NCBI GenBank assembly: GCA_050740255.1
Contig: JBOICV010000028.1
Location: 1 to 19,537 of the forward strand
DNA length: 19,537 bases
Direction of reading: 5' to 3'
Source of the DNA: JBOICV01 sp050740255
GTDB taxonomy: Bacteria; Pseudomonadota; Gammaproteobacteria; Nevskiales; JBOICV01
This document shows, in pieces, positions 1 through 10,202 of the stretch. The stretch's first letter is position 1, and the number at the start of each line of letters is the position of its first letter. A model generated the notes under the pieces. That model saw nothing but the letters and a program-made list of their open reading frames with translations, ran no database searches and was not told the DNA's origin. The translations under genes were made by a program, and so were the position numbers.

Positions 1-234
1 ACCGGCGTGGGCATCGGCCTCATGATCGGTCTCGGTGCGCTCGGCGCCTGTGTCGGTGTCGGCATCATGTGCTCACGCTTTCTGGAAGGCGCCGCCCGCC
101 AGCCGGAGCTGGCGCCGATGCTGCAAACGAAGGTATTTCTGCTGCTGGGCCTGATTGACGCGTCCTTCATCATCGGCGTGGGTCTGGCCATGATGTTCGC
201 CTTCGCCAACCCGCTGCTGGCCGTCATCCAGTAG
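1..234 (+). CDS. atpE: ATP synthase F0 subunit c, 5' end cut by window edge
   Basis: This is the proteolipid that forms the c-ring of F0 and carries ions across the inner membrane to turn the gamma-epsilon shaft. The frame is open from base 1, so the start lies outside the window; the GTG at 7 is internal, because about ten residues of the first helix are missing compared with the 79-residue E. coli protein. Seen here are the glycine-rich end of helix 1, the polar loop FLEGAARQPEL, which contacts the rotor stalk, and helix 2 with the ion-binding carboxylate in GLIDASFIIG. An Asp, without the Glu-Ser pattern of sodium-type rings, points to proton coupling (inference). The gene ends with TAG. 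atpF follows after 37 bases, as in other gammaproteobacteria; atpI and atpB are presumably upstream. Confidence 0.97.
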   Translation, partial: TGVGIGLMIGLGALGACVGVGIMCSRFLEGAARQPELAPMLQTKVFLLLGLIDASFIIGVGLAMMFAFANPLLAVIQ

Positions 235-271
235 TCAGCCAACAAACGCTAAACCGAGCAAGGGTAAGGGC

Positions 272-742
272 ATGGATTTCAATCTGACGCTGATTGCGCA
301 GGCCATCACGTTCGCGCTTTTCATTGCGTTCACCGCCAAGTTTGTGTGGCCGTTTCTGATGCGCAAGGTCGAAGAGCGGCAGGCGACCATCGCCGAGGGC
401 CTAGCTGCCGCTGAGCGTGGCGTGCAGTCGCTGCAGGACGCTTCCAGCAAGAGTGAGCAGGCGCTCAAGCATGCCCGCGGCCAGGCGGGGGAAATCCTGA
501 CCTCGGCCAATCGACAGGCCAATCAGCTGATCGAACAGGCCAAGGGTGCGGCCAAAACCGAAGCCGAGCGCATCATCGCCGCGGCGCACGATGAGACGCT
601 GCGCGAGCTGAACCAGGCGCGGGAGGTCTTGCGCAAGCAGGTCGGCGAGCTGGCGGTCACCGGCGCAGCCCAGATTCTGAAGCGCGAGATTGACGCGAAA
701 GCGCACGGCGACGTGCTGAAAGAATTGGCGGCCAAGATCTAA
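272..742 (+). CDS. atpF: ATP synthase F0 subunit b
   Basis: Subunit b forms the peripheral stalk dimer that holds the F1 head still against the rotating c-ring. The protein has 156 residues, the same as E. coli AtpF. A single membrane helix occupies about residues 5-27 and is followed by a long, charged, Ala/Glu/Lys/Arg-rich coiled coil to the C-terminus. The tether region reads FVWPFLMRKVEERQ, close to the E. coli pattern. The ATG at 272 is preceded by a purine-rich ribosome binding site (AAGGG twice, 260-270). The stop codon shares one base with the atpH start (TAATG at 740-744), so the two are probably translationally coupled, in keeping with b and delta meeting in the peripheral stalk. 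Confidence 0.97.
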   Translation: MDFNLTLIAQAITFALFIAFTAKFVWPFLMRKVEERQATIAEGLAAAERGVQSLQDASSKSEQALKHARGQAGEILTSANRQANQLIEQAKGAAKTEAERIIAAAHDETLRELNQAREVLRKQVGELAVTGAAQILKREIDAKAHGDVLKELAAKI

Positions 743-1278
743 TGGCCGAACTCAGCACCCTGGCGCGGCCTTACGCCAAGGCCGTGTTCGAACTGGCCAA
801 GGCGGAGAAGAAACTGGCCGATTGGTCGGCGCTGCTGCAGGGCCTGGCCGTGGCGGTGCGTGATCCCAAGGTCGCCGGCGCGATCGGCCATCCCTCCATT
901 GGCCGCGGCCAGCTGGCGGATATTCTGATTCAGGCGCTCGGCGCCAAAGCTTCCGCGGAAGCCAATAACCTGCTGCGGCTGCTGTCCGAGTACAAGCGTT
1001 TGAAACTCGTGCCGGCCATCGCCGAGCAATTCGAGCAGCTGCGTGCCGAGCACGAAAGCCGCGTGGACGTGGAAATCGTGTCCGCGACGCCGGTAAACAC
1101 CGCCCAGCAGCAGGCGCTCGTCGCCGCCGTGAAGAAGAAGCTGCAGCGCGACGTGCAGGTTGAATGGAAGACCGACCCAAACTTACTCGCCGGCGCGCTG
1201 ATTCGCGCGGGCGACACCGTGATTGACGGCACTGTTTCCGGCGAGCTGGCGCGCCTGCGCCAGACGCTCACCGCTTGA
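742..1278 (+). CDS. atpH: ATP synthase F1 subunit delta
   Basis: Subunit delta caps the F1 head and joins it to the b-dimer of the peripheral stalk. It has 178 residues (E. coli 177). The N-terminal helical domain begins LSTLARPYAKAVFELA, the typical family start with the RPYAKAVFE signature. The C-terminal domain contains VDVEIVSATPVNTAQQQALV and ends with the family motif LLAGALIRAGDTVIDGTVSGELARL. The start overlaps the atpF stop by one base with no separate spacer, so ribosomes finishing atpF probably reinitiate here. The stop TGA is followed 23 bases later by atpA. Confidence 0.97.
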   Translation: MAELSTLARPYAKAVFELAKAEKKLADWSALLQGLAVAVRDPKVAGAIGHPSIGRGQLADILIQALGAKASAEANNLLRLLSEYKRLKLVPAIAEQFEQLRAEHESRVDVEIVSATPVNTAQQQALVAAVKKKLQRDVQVEWKTDPNLLAGALIRAGDTVIDGTVSGELARLRQTLTA

Positions 1279-1301
1279 AGAATTTTCCTTAAGGATTTGT
1301 C

Positions 1302-2855
<1,554 letters not shown>

Positions 2856-2876
2856 CGGATGGCCTTGCACGCAACT

Positions 2877-2990
2877 GCCCTCACCCCCGGATCAAGTCCG
2901 GGGCAAGCTCTAACCCTCTCCCAAAGGGAGAGGGGACATTTCTTTTCACCGCTCCCTCCGGGAGAGGTCGCGCGCAGCGCGGGTGAGGGC
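2877..2990. repeat. Composite palindromic repeat between atpA and atpG
   Basis: This 114-base block is bounded by a perfect 10-base inverted repeat: GCCCTCACCC at 2877-2886 and GGGTGAGGGC at 2981-2990. Inside are three smaller hairpins: CCCCGGA/TCCGGGG (2885-2891 with 2897-2903), CCCTCTCCC/GGGAGAGGG (2914-2922 with 2926-2934, loop AAA), and CTCCC/GGGAG (2952-2956 with 2960-2964). It fills almost all of the 137-base atpA-atpG gap and stops two bases before the atpG start. Short palindromic intergenic repeats of this CCCTCTCCC/GGGAGAGGG look are common in proteobacterial genomes; that this is one of a multi-copy family here is inference. There is no T-tract, so it is unlikely to be a simple terminator. 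Confidence 0.85.
2985..2989 (+). promoter_or_regulatory. atpG ribosome binding site inside the repeat terminus
   Basis: GAGGG lies three bases before the atpG ATG at 2993. It is part of the right arm (GGGTGAGGGC) of the bounding inverted repeat of the 2877-2990 element. It is the only Shine-Dalgarno-like stretch within a usable distance, and its spacing is short. If the outer arms pair in the mRNA, this site would be sequestered. Confidence 0.6.
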
Positions 2991-2992
2991 TA

Positions 2993-3853
2993 ATGGCCGG
3001 CGCCAAAGAAATCCGCACCAAGATCAAGAGCGTAAAAAATACGCAGAAGATCACGCGCGCGATGGAAAAAGTTGCGATGTCGAAGATGCGCAAGGCCACC
3101 GAGCGCATGGCGGCGGCGCGGCCTTATGCGGAGAAAATCCGCCGTACGCTGGGCCATCTCGGGCAGGCGAATCTGGAGTACAAGCATCCGTTCACCGTTG
3201 AGCGCGAGGTCAAGAAGGTCGCTTATCTGGTGGTTTCGACCGATCGCGGACTGTGCGGCGGCCTCAATATGAACACCTTCCGCGCCACCGTCCGCGCGAT
3301 CAAGGAGTGGCAGGACAAGGGCGTGTCGGCCGATTTCGCCGTTATCGGTAACAAGGGCATGTCGTTTTTCAAGCGTGTCGGTGGCCAGGTGCTGGGCAGC
3401 GCCGGTCACTTGGGCGACAAGCCGCGTCTGGAGCCGCTGCTTGGCGTGATCAAGGTATTGTCCGACGCCTACCGCAAGGGCGAGGTGGACCGGGTGTACC
3501 TCGTGTCGGCGCAGTTCGTGAACACCATGACGCAAAAGCCGCTGATCCGTCAGCTGCTGCCGATCGAGCCGGTGAAGAGCCAAGGCATGCTCGATTTGTG
3601 GGACTACATTTACGAACCCGATTCCGTGGAGCTGCTGGACGTGGTACTGCAGCGCTACGTCGAATCGCAGGTCTATCAGGCCGTGATTGAGAACGTCGCC
3701 AGCGAGCAAGCGGCGCGCATGGTGGCCATGAAGTCCGCCTCCGACAACGCGGGCAAGATCATCAACCAGCTGCAGCTCGTCTATAACAAGGCGCGCCAGG
3801 CGAACATCACCAAAGAGCTGTCCGAGATCGTCGGCGGCGCGGCGGCGGTGTGA
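2993..3853 (+). CDS. atpG: ATP synthase F1 subunit gamma
   Basis: Gamma is the central rotor shaft of F1, turning inside the alpha3beta3 ring. It has 286 residues (E. coli 287). The N-terminal helix reads AKEIRTKIKSVKNTQKITRAMEKVAMSKMRK (shown here only as the region of residues 4-34) and the protein ends with LQLVYNKARQANITKELS followed by EIVGGAAAV, which matches the E. coli C-terminal helix almost residue for residue. The Rossmann-like middle has the family motif STDRGLCGGLN. The ATG at 2993 is fixed by this N-terminal match; the gene lies between two palindromic repeats, at 2877-2990 and 3859-3906. The first probably supplies its ribosome binding site. Confidence 0.98.
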   Translation: MAGAKEIRTKIKSVKNTQKITRAMEKVAMSKMRKATERMAAARPYAEKIRRTLGHLGQANLEYKHPFTVEREVKKVAYLVVSTDRGLCGGLNMNTFRATVRAIKEWQDKGVSADFAVIGNKGMSFFKRVGGQVLGSAGHLGDKPRLEPLLGVIKVLSDAYRKGEVDRVYLVSAQFVNTMTQKPLIRQLLPIEPVKSQGMLDLWDYIYEPDSVELLDVVLQRYVESQVYQAVIENVASEQAARMVAMKSASDNAGKIINQLQLVYNKARQANITKELSEIVGGAAAV

Positions 3854-3858
3854 ACATT

Positions 3859-3906
3859 GTAGGAGGGGCTTTAGCCCCGATGGGTCGCGGCTGAAGCCGC
3901 TCCTAC
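3859..3906. repeat. Palindromic repeat between atpG and atpD
   Basis: A 48-base unit is bounded by GTAGGAG at 3859-3865 and its perfect complement CTCCTAC at 3900-3906. It holds two internal hairpins, GGGGC/GCCCC (3865-3869 with 3874-3878) and GCGGC/GCCGC (3887-3891 with 3896-3900). The pattern GTAGGAG(C/G)GGCT...AGCCGCTCCTAC resembles a class of REP-like intergenic repeats that I know to be frequent in gammaproteobacteria. The unit at 11652-11702 has the same outer arms. It lies 5 bases after the atpG stop and leaves the atpD ribosome binding site (TGAGGA, 3928-3933) outside. Confidence 0.85.
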
Positions 3907-3943
3907 CCAGAAATGTCGAATACAGTTTGAGGAAATAATTGAC

Positions 3944-5341
<1,398 letters not shown>

Positions 5342-5364
5342 TCCAGCCTCTTCATGAGACCAGC

Positions 5365-5784
5365 ATGACCAAGCTCCACGTAGATATAGTGTCGGCTGAA
5401 GGCAACATCCACTCCGGCGAGGCGCAGATGGTGTTCGCGCCGGCGGAGATGGGTGAGGTCGGTATCGCGCCGCGGCATGCGCCGCTGTTGACCCGGCTCA
5501 AGCCCGGCACGGTGCGCGTCAAAACCGAGGATGGTTCCGAGCTGCAGTTCTTTGTAGGCGGCGGCATTCTCGAAGTGCAGCCGAGCCTGGTGACGGTTTT
5601 GGCCGATACCGCGCTGCGGGCCAAGGACGCTGACGAAGCCGCCGCGCAGAAGGCCAAGCAGGCGGCTGAAGAAAAACTGGCCGGCGCCAAATCCGACATG
5701 GATCTGGCCCGCGCCCAGGCCGAGCTGGCCGAGGCCGCCGCACGCCTGGAGTTCGTGAAAAAACTTCGCAATACAGGGCGGTAG
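5365..5784 (+). CDS. atpC: ATP synthase F1 subunit epsilon
   Basis: Epsilon binds the foot of gamma and the c-ring, and its C-terminal helices can lock F1 to block wasteful ATP hydrolysis. It has 139 residues, exactly the E. coli length. The N-terminal beta-sandwich starts LHVDIVSAEGNIHSGEAQMV and contains GEVGIAPRHAPLLTRLKPG and FVGGGILEVQPSLVTVLAD, all family signatures. The Ala/Lys-rich two-helix C-terminal domain (about residues 88-139) is complete, so the autoinhibitory part is present. The ribosome binding site is poor (only ATGAGA at 5354-5359), so translation may depend on coupling with atpD 23 bases upstream (inference). This is the last gene of the atp operon, followed by a terminator. 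Confidence 0.97.
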   Translation: MTKLHVDIVSAEGNIHSGEAQMVFAPAEMGEVGIAPRHAPLLTRLKPGTVRVKTEDGSELQFFVGGGILEVQPSLVTVLADTALRAKDADEAAAQKAKQAAEEKLAGAKSDMDLARAQAELAEAAARLEFVKKLRNTGR

Positions 5785-5828
5785 AGCGTGGCGGGCCCCC
5801 GGTTGGGTCAAATACAGGCAAAATAAAG

Positions 5829-5868
5829 GCCGTTTGCGACGGTTGGCGCCGTCGGAACGGCTTTTTTT
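5829..5868 (+). terminator. Intrinsic terminator of the atp operon
   Basis: The outer stem pairs GCCGTT (5829-5834) with AACGGC (5856-5861). The inner stem pairs CGACGG (5837-5842) with CCGTCG (5849-5854), with a small internal bulge and a six-base loop. Seven T residues (5862-5868) follow directly. It lies 44 bases after the atpC stop and 26 bases before glmU, so glmU probably needs either readthrough or its own promoter. Confidence 0.9.
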
Positions 5869-5894
5869 GTTCTGATTGGAGGGCGATCCGCAGC

Positions 5895-7274
5895 ATGAGT
5901 GGCTTACTGCACGTGGTAATTCTCGCGGCCGGCCAAGGCACGCGCATGCGCTCCAAGCTGCCCAAGGTTTTGCAGCCCCTGGGCAACCGGCCGCTACTGA
6001 CGCATGTCGCTGAAACCGCTTTCGAGCTCGATCCTGCGCGGGTACACGTCATCTATGGCCATGGCGGCGAGCACGTCCAGCAGCGCGTCGGTTATCTGCA
6101 GGTCAATTGGGTGGAGCAAACCCAGCAGAAGGGCACCGGCCACGCGGTACAGCAGGCCATGCCGCATATTCCGGACGCCGCCCAGGTTCTGATTCTTTAC
6201 GGCGACGTACCGCTAACCACCGCCAAGACGCTGAAGTCCCTGGTGCGCGCCGCCGGTGCGGGCGTCGCGCTGTTGACGATCGAGCTGGACAACCCCGCCG
6301 GCTATGGCCGCATTCTGCGTGACGGCAGCAGGCAAGTGACCGGTATCGTCGAACAGAATGACGCGAGCGAGGCGCAGCGCGCCATCCGCGAAATCAACAC
6401 CGGCCTGCTGTGTTGCCCCGCCAAGGCTTTAAGGGGCTGGCTGACGCGACTCAAGAACACCAATACGCAGGGCGAATACTACTTGACCGACATCATTGCG
6501 CTCGCGACAGCCGACGGCGTGCCGGTGACGAGCGTGCACACCGACGACGAATTCGAAGTGATGGGCGTGAACGACCGCGCGCAACTGGCCGAGCTCGAAC
6601 GCGTCTATCAGCGCCGTCAGGCGACGAGCTTGATGCAGCGCGGCCTGATGCTCAAGGATCCGGCGCGTTTCGATCTGCGCGGCTCATTGGATTTCGGGCG
6701 CGACGTCAGCATAGACGTGAACGTCGTGATAGAAGGCGAAGTCAAACTCGGCGACGACGTGACCATAGGGCCGTATTGCTGGTTGCGCGACTGCGAGATC
6801 GGCAGCGGCTCGCATATCCTGCCGCACTCGATACTGGATCGGGCCAAACTCGGCGAGCGTTGCCATGTCGGACCGTTCGCGCGCCTGCGGCCCGGTACCG
6901 AGCTGGCCGATCATGCGCGCATCGGCAATTTTGTCGAGGTCAAGAAGAGCACGATCGGCGCCGGCAGCAAGATCAATCATCTGGCCTATGTCGGCGATAC
7001 GGAAGTAGGCAGCGAAGTGAATATCGGCGCCGGCGTCATCACCTGTAACTACGACGGCGCCAACAAGCACCAGACGTTCATCGGCGACGGCGCCTTCATC
7101 GGCTCGGATGTACAGCTGGTGGCACCGGTCAGGGTAGGCGCCGGCGCAACCATCGGCGCCGGCTCGACCATTACCAAGGATGCACCGGCCGAGAAACTTA
7201 CCTTAAGCCGCGCCAAGCAGACCACGCTCGAAAGCTGGCAACGGCCGGTGAAGAAACCGAAGAAGAAAACGTAA
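5895..7274 (+). CDS. glmU: Bifunctional UDP-GlcNAc pyrophosphorylase / glucosamine-1-phosphate acetyltransferase
   Basis: GlmU acetylates glucosamine-1-phosphate and then uridylylates it to give UDP-N-acetylglucosamine, the precursor of peptidoglycan and lipid A. It has 459 residues (E. coli 456). The N-terminal pyrophosphorylase domain has the LAAGQGTRMRSKLPKVLQ signature near residues 10-27, Asp104 in LYGDVPL and Asn226 in MGVND as the expected magnesium ligands. From about residue 250 the protein is a left-handed beta-helix of hexapeptide repeats. The acetyltransferase His362 lies in INHLAYVGD, followed by the conserved NIGAGVITCNYDGANKH. The basic tail ends in KKPKKKT. GGAGGG at 5878-5883 precedes the ATG. 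glmS follows after an 85-base gap that contains a repeat. Confidence 0.98.
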   Translation: MSGLLHVVILAAGQGTRMRSKLPKVLQPLGNRPLLTHVAETAFELDPARVHVIYGHGGEHVQQRVGYLQVNWVEQTQQKGTGHAVQQAMPHIPDAAQVLILYGDVPLTTAKTLKSLVRAAGAGVALLTIELDNPAGYGRILRDGSRQVTGIVEQNDASEAQRAIREINTGLLCCPAKALRGWLTRLKNTNTQGEYYLTDIIALATADGVPVTSVHTDDEFEVMGVNDRAQLAELERVYQRRQATSLMQRGLMLKDPARFDLRGSLDFGRDVSIDVNVVIEGEVKLGDDVTIGPYCWLRDCEIGSGSHILPHSILDRAKLGERCHVGPFARLRPGTELADHARIGNFVEVKKSTIGAGSKINHLAYVGDTEVGSEVNIGAGVITCNYDGANKHQTFIGDGAFIGSDVQLVAPVRVGAGATIGAGSTITKDAPAEKLTLSRAKQTTLESWQRPVKKPKKKT

Positions 7275-7295
7275 GCATGCCAAGCCGTGTTCTTT

Positions 7296-7353
7296 CCGCC
7301 TCCCGCCTCCCGTCCTTCGACAGGCTCAGGACAGGCTCTCCCGCCTCCCGGAG
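7296..7353. repeat. Repeat-rich glmU-glmS spacer
   Basis: The spacer has three copies of a GCCTCCCG motif (7298-7305, 7305-7312 and 7343-7350). Between the second and third is a GTCCT/AGGAC inverted pair (7312-7316 with 7328-7332) that encloses TCGACAGGCTC, and the phrase GGCTC recurs at 7334-7338. The CCTTCGACAGGCTCAGG core is a sequence I recognise as a recurring intergenic repeat in many proteobacterial genomes (from memory, not searched). The last copy runs into GGAG (7350-7353), the ribosome binding site of glmS. No glmS-ribozyme fold is apparent. Confidence 0.6.
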
Positions 7354-7359
7354 TGGCCT

Positions 7360-9195
7360 ATGTGCGGAATAGTCGGCGCGGTCGCCCAGCGCGATGTGGT
7401 ACCGCTGCTGGTTGATGGGCTGCGACGCCTAGAGTATCGCGGTTACGATTCGGCCGGCGTAGCCGCGCTCAAACCCGGCGCCAAGCTCGAGCGCCGGCGT
7501 GCGATCGGCAAGGTGCAGGCACTGGCCGACTCCATCGCCGCCCAGCCGCTCAGCGGCGGCTTGGGCATCGCGCATACGCGCTGGGCCACCCACGGCGTGC
7601 CGAGCGAGCGCAACGCCCATCCGCATTTCTCGGGCGAGGGCGTCGCCCTGGTGCACAACGGCATCATCGAGAATCACGAGGAGCTGCGCGCCGAACTCAG
7701 CAGCAAGGGTTATCGCTTCGAGTCCGATACCGATACCGAAGTCATTGCGCATCTGATCCACGAGCTTTTGACGCAAGGCATGGATTTGCTGGCGTCGGTG
7801 CAGCAGGCCATTGCGCGGCTGCATGGCGCCTACGCCATCGCCGTGATCACGCCGCGCGAACCGGAGCGGCTGATTACCGCCCGCATGGGTTGTCCGGTGG
7901 TGCTCGGTCACGGTGTCGGCGAGAACTATGTCGCCTCCGACGTACAGGCGCTGTTGCCGGTCACGCGGCGCTTTCAGTTTCTGGAGGACGGTGACGTCGC
8001 CGAAATCACCGGCGCCGGCATCCGCATCTTCGACACGGCCGGTGCGGCCGTACAACGCGCCTTGCGCGAATCTGAGCTGTCGGCCGATGCGGTGGAGCTG
8101 GGCGAGTTCCAGCACTACATGCAGAAGGAAATCTTCGAGCAGCCGCGGGCCATCGGCGACACGCTGGATGAGCGGGTCGCCAACGGCCGCGTGCTGGAAG
8201 CCGCGCTGGGGCCCAATGCGCAGACTATTCTGCCCAAGGTGCAGGGCGTGCATATCGTCGCCTGCGGCACCAGCTATCACGCCGGCCTGGTCGCGCGCTA
8301 CTACCTGGAGCAGGGCGCCAACACGCCGTGCACGGTGGAGGTGGCGAGCGAGTACCGCTACCGCCGGCCGGTAGTGCCGGAGGGCACGCTGTTCCTCGCG
8401 ATCTCCCAGTCCGGCGAAACGGCTGACACGCTGGCGGCGCTGCGCTATGCCAAGAAGAATGGCTACGTCGCCACGGCGGTGATTTGTAACGTGCCGGAAA
8501 GCTCGCTGGTGCGGGAAGCTGACCTGGTGTTGATGACGCGCGCCGGGCCGGAGATCGGCGTCGCATCCACCAAGGCCTTCACCACCCAGCTCGCCGCGCT
8601 CGCGCTACTCGGGGTGGCCATCGCACGCCACCGCGGCATGAGGAGCCTGATTGAACGGGTCTATGTACGCCAGCTCTCGCACACACCAGAACTGGTCGAG
8701 AAAACGCTCAAGCTGGAACCGGCCTTGATCCAGTGGGCTATGCAATTCAAGGACAAGCATCACGCGCTATTCCTCGGCCGCGGGCCGAGTTATCCGGTCG
8801 CCATGGAAGGCGCGCTCAAGCTGAAGGAAATCTCTTACATCCACGCCGAGGCCTACGCCGCGGGCGAACTCAAGCACGGCCCCCTGGCGCTGGTTGATGA
8901 GGACATGCCGGTGATCGTGGTAGCGCCGAACAACGCACTGCTGGAAAAGCTCAAGGCCAATCTGCAGGAAGTGCGCGCGCGCGGCGGGCAGTTGTTCGTG
9001 CTGGCCGATCCCAATACCGGCATCCAGTCTTCCGATGGCATTGACGTCATCACCATGCCGGAACACATCGAAGCCTTGCAGGCGCCGCTGGTGTACACGA
9101 TCCCCCTGCAACTGCTTGCCTATCACGTCGCCATTTTGCGCGGCACCGATGTGGACAAGCCGCGCAATCTGGCGAAATCGGTAACGGTGGAATGA
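7360..9195 (+). CDS. glmS: Glutamine--fructose-6-phosphate aminotransferase (isomerizing)
   Basis: GlmS transfers ammonia from glutamine to fructose-6-phosphate to give glucosamine-6-phosphate, the committed step of amino-sugar synthesis. It has 611 residues (E. coli 609). The start MCGIVGAV exposes the N-terminal Cys nucleophile of the class II glutaminase domain once Met is removed; RLEYRGYDSAG follows at residues 26-36. Two SIS sugar-isomerase domains fill the C-terminal half, with CGTSYHAG and SQSGETADT in the first. The synthase residues corresponding to E. coli Glu488, His504 and Lys603 are present at Glu490, His506 and Lys606 counted from Met1, in LKEISYIHAEAYAAGELKHG and the tail NLAKSVTVE. 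GGAG at 7350-7353 sits six bases before the ATG. The stop overlaps the next start (ATGA, 9192-9195). Confidence 0.99.
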   Translation: MCGIVGAVAQRDVVPLLVDGLRRLEYRGYDSAGVAALKPGAKLERRRAIGKVQALADSIAAQPLSGGLGIAHTRWATHGVPSERNAHPHFSGEGVALVHNGIIENHEELRAELSSKGYRFESDTDTEVIAHLIHELLTQGMDLLASVQQAIARLHGAYAIAVITPREPERLITARMGCPVVLGHGVGENYVASDVQALLPVTRRFQFLEDGDVAEITGAGIRIFDTAGAAVQRALRESELSADAVELGEFQHYMQKEIFEQPRAIGDTLDERVANGRVLEAALGPNAQTILPKVQGVHIVACGTSYHAGLVARYYLEQGANTPCTVEVASEYRYRRPVVPEGTLFLAISQSGETADTLAALRYAKKNGYVATAVICNVPESSLVREADLVLMTRAGPEIGVASTKAFTTQLAALALLGVAIARHRGMRSLIERVYVRQLSHTPELVEKTLKLEPALIQWAMQFKDKHHALFLGRGPSYPVAMEGALKLKEISYIHAEAYAAGELKHGPLALVDEDMPVIVVAPNNALLEKLKANLQEVRARGGQLFVLADPNTGIQSSDGIDVITMPEHIEALQAPLVYTIPLQLLAYHVAILRGTDVDKPRNLAKSVTVE

Positions 9196-10145
9196 ACGGC
9201 GGCCGGCCCCGGGTTGCGGTCGTAGGCGCCGGCGCGTGGGGGCGGAATATCGTCCGTAATCTGGCGGAGTTGGGCGCGCTGGCCGCAGTGGTGGATCCAT
9301 CGCCGGAGATTCGCGCCGGCTTGCAGCAGCAATACCCCGGTCTGCGCACTTTTGCCGAATTTGCATCCATCCTCAGCGGTAACTATGACGCGGTGGCCAT
9401 CGCCGCGCCGGTGCCGCTCCATTTCGAGCTGGGCTGCGCGGCGTTAAGGGCCGGCCTGGACGTTTTCATCGAGAAGCCGATCACGCAGACCAGCCGCGAA
9501 GCCGAGGACTTGACCGCATTGGCCCGCGCGCGCAAGCGCGTGCTGATGGTGGGGCATCTGCTGCTGTATCAGCCGGCAGTGCGCTGGATGAAGCACTACC
9601 TGCAGAGCGAGGAGTTGGGCGAGCTTTACGGCGTGCACCTGGAGCGGCTCACGCTCGGGCGCGTACGTTCGGTCGAAAGCGTGCTGTGGGACCTGGGTGT
9701 GCACGATATCGCGGTCATACTGGACCTTGCGGGCGAACAGCCCTTGCGCATCCGCGCCGCCGGTCATCGCATTCTGCGCGCGCATCTCGAAGACGACATT
9801 TACGTGCACTTCGATTTTCCGAGTGGCTTGCGCGCCGATCTGCACACGTCCTGGCTGTGGCCCGAGACGCAGAGACGCATGATCGTACGCGGCGACAAAG
9901 GCATGCTGCTATACAACGAGGTACAGCAGACGGTAACCTTGTATCGCAAGACCATTACCGCCGATTTGAAGAATCACGACGAAGGCTCGGAGCTGATTTA
10001 CCAGGGGCATGGCCAGCCGCTCAAGCTGGAGATGGAACATTTTCTGGCGCGCATCCGCGACCGCAAACCCGCATTATCGGACGGGCGCAGCGCGGTGGCG
10101 GTGATGCGGGTGATGGAAGAGGTGTCGCGCATTTTAGAGGTGTGA
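9192..10145 (+). CDS. Gfo/Idh/MocA-family NAD(P)-dependent oxidoreductase
   Basis: This 317-residue protein belongs to the family that oxidises or reduces sugars, inositols, sugar nucleotides and related compounds. The Rossmann fold begins at VAVVGAGAWG (GxGxxG at residues 12-17). The family Lys is in FIEKPIT (Glu94-Lys95-Pro96), and the catalytic-domain signature DLGVHD is at residues 167-172 with His171. MVGHLLLYQPAVRWMK is the usual stretch after the EKP element. The start is set by the 4-base overlap with the glmS stop, which implies translational coupling. That context suggests work on an amino-sugar or UDP-GlcNAc-derived compound, but the fold alone does not reveal the substrate. No glycosyltransferase or aminotransferase partner is visible nearby. 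Confidence 0.9.
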   Translation: MNGGRPRVAVVGAGAWGRNIVRNLAELGALAAVVDPSPEIRAGLQQQYPGLRTFAEFASILSGNYDAVAIAAPVPLHFELGCAALRAGLDVFIEKPITQTSREAEDLTALARARKRVLMVGHLLLYQPAVRWMKHYLQSEELGELYGVHLERLTLGRVRSVESVLWDLGVHDIAVILDLAGEQPLRIRAAGHRILRAHLEDDIYVHFDFPSGLRADLHTSWLWPETQRRMIVRGDKGMLLYNEVQQTVTLYRKTITADLKNHDEGSELIYQGHGQPLKLEMEHFLARIRDRKPALSDGRSAVAVMRVMEEVSRILEV

Positions 10146-10202
10146 CGTCAGTGTGCTAACGTGAAGCGGCCTCTTAGACCGTAAACGCGCACAAGGGAGA
10201 GT

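Noticed and set aside
7275..7359. glmS ribozyme or riboswitch upstream of glmS
   Set aside because: The gap is only 85 bases, is largely made of short repeats, and shows no ribozyme core; the known glmS ribozyme is mainly found in Gram-positive bacteria.
10142..10202. TGACGTCA palindrome and possible promoter before the aldehyde dehydrogenase
   Set aside because: The palindrome overlaps the stop codon of the preceding gene, and no convincing -35/-10 pair follows. An eight-base palindrome alone is weak evidence.
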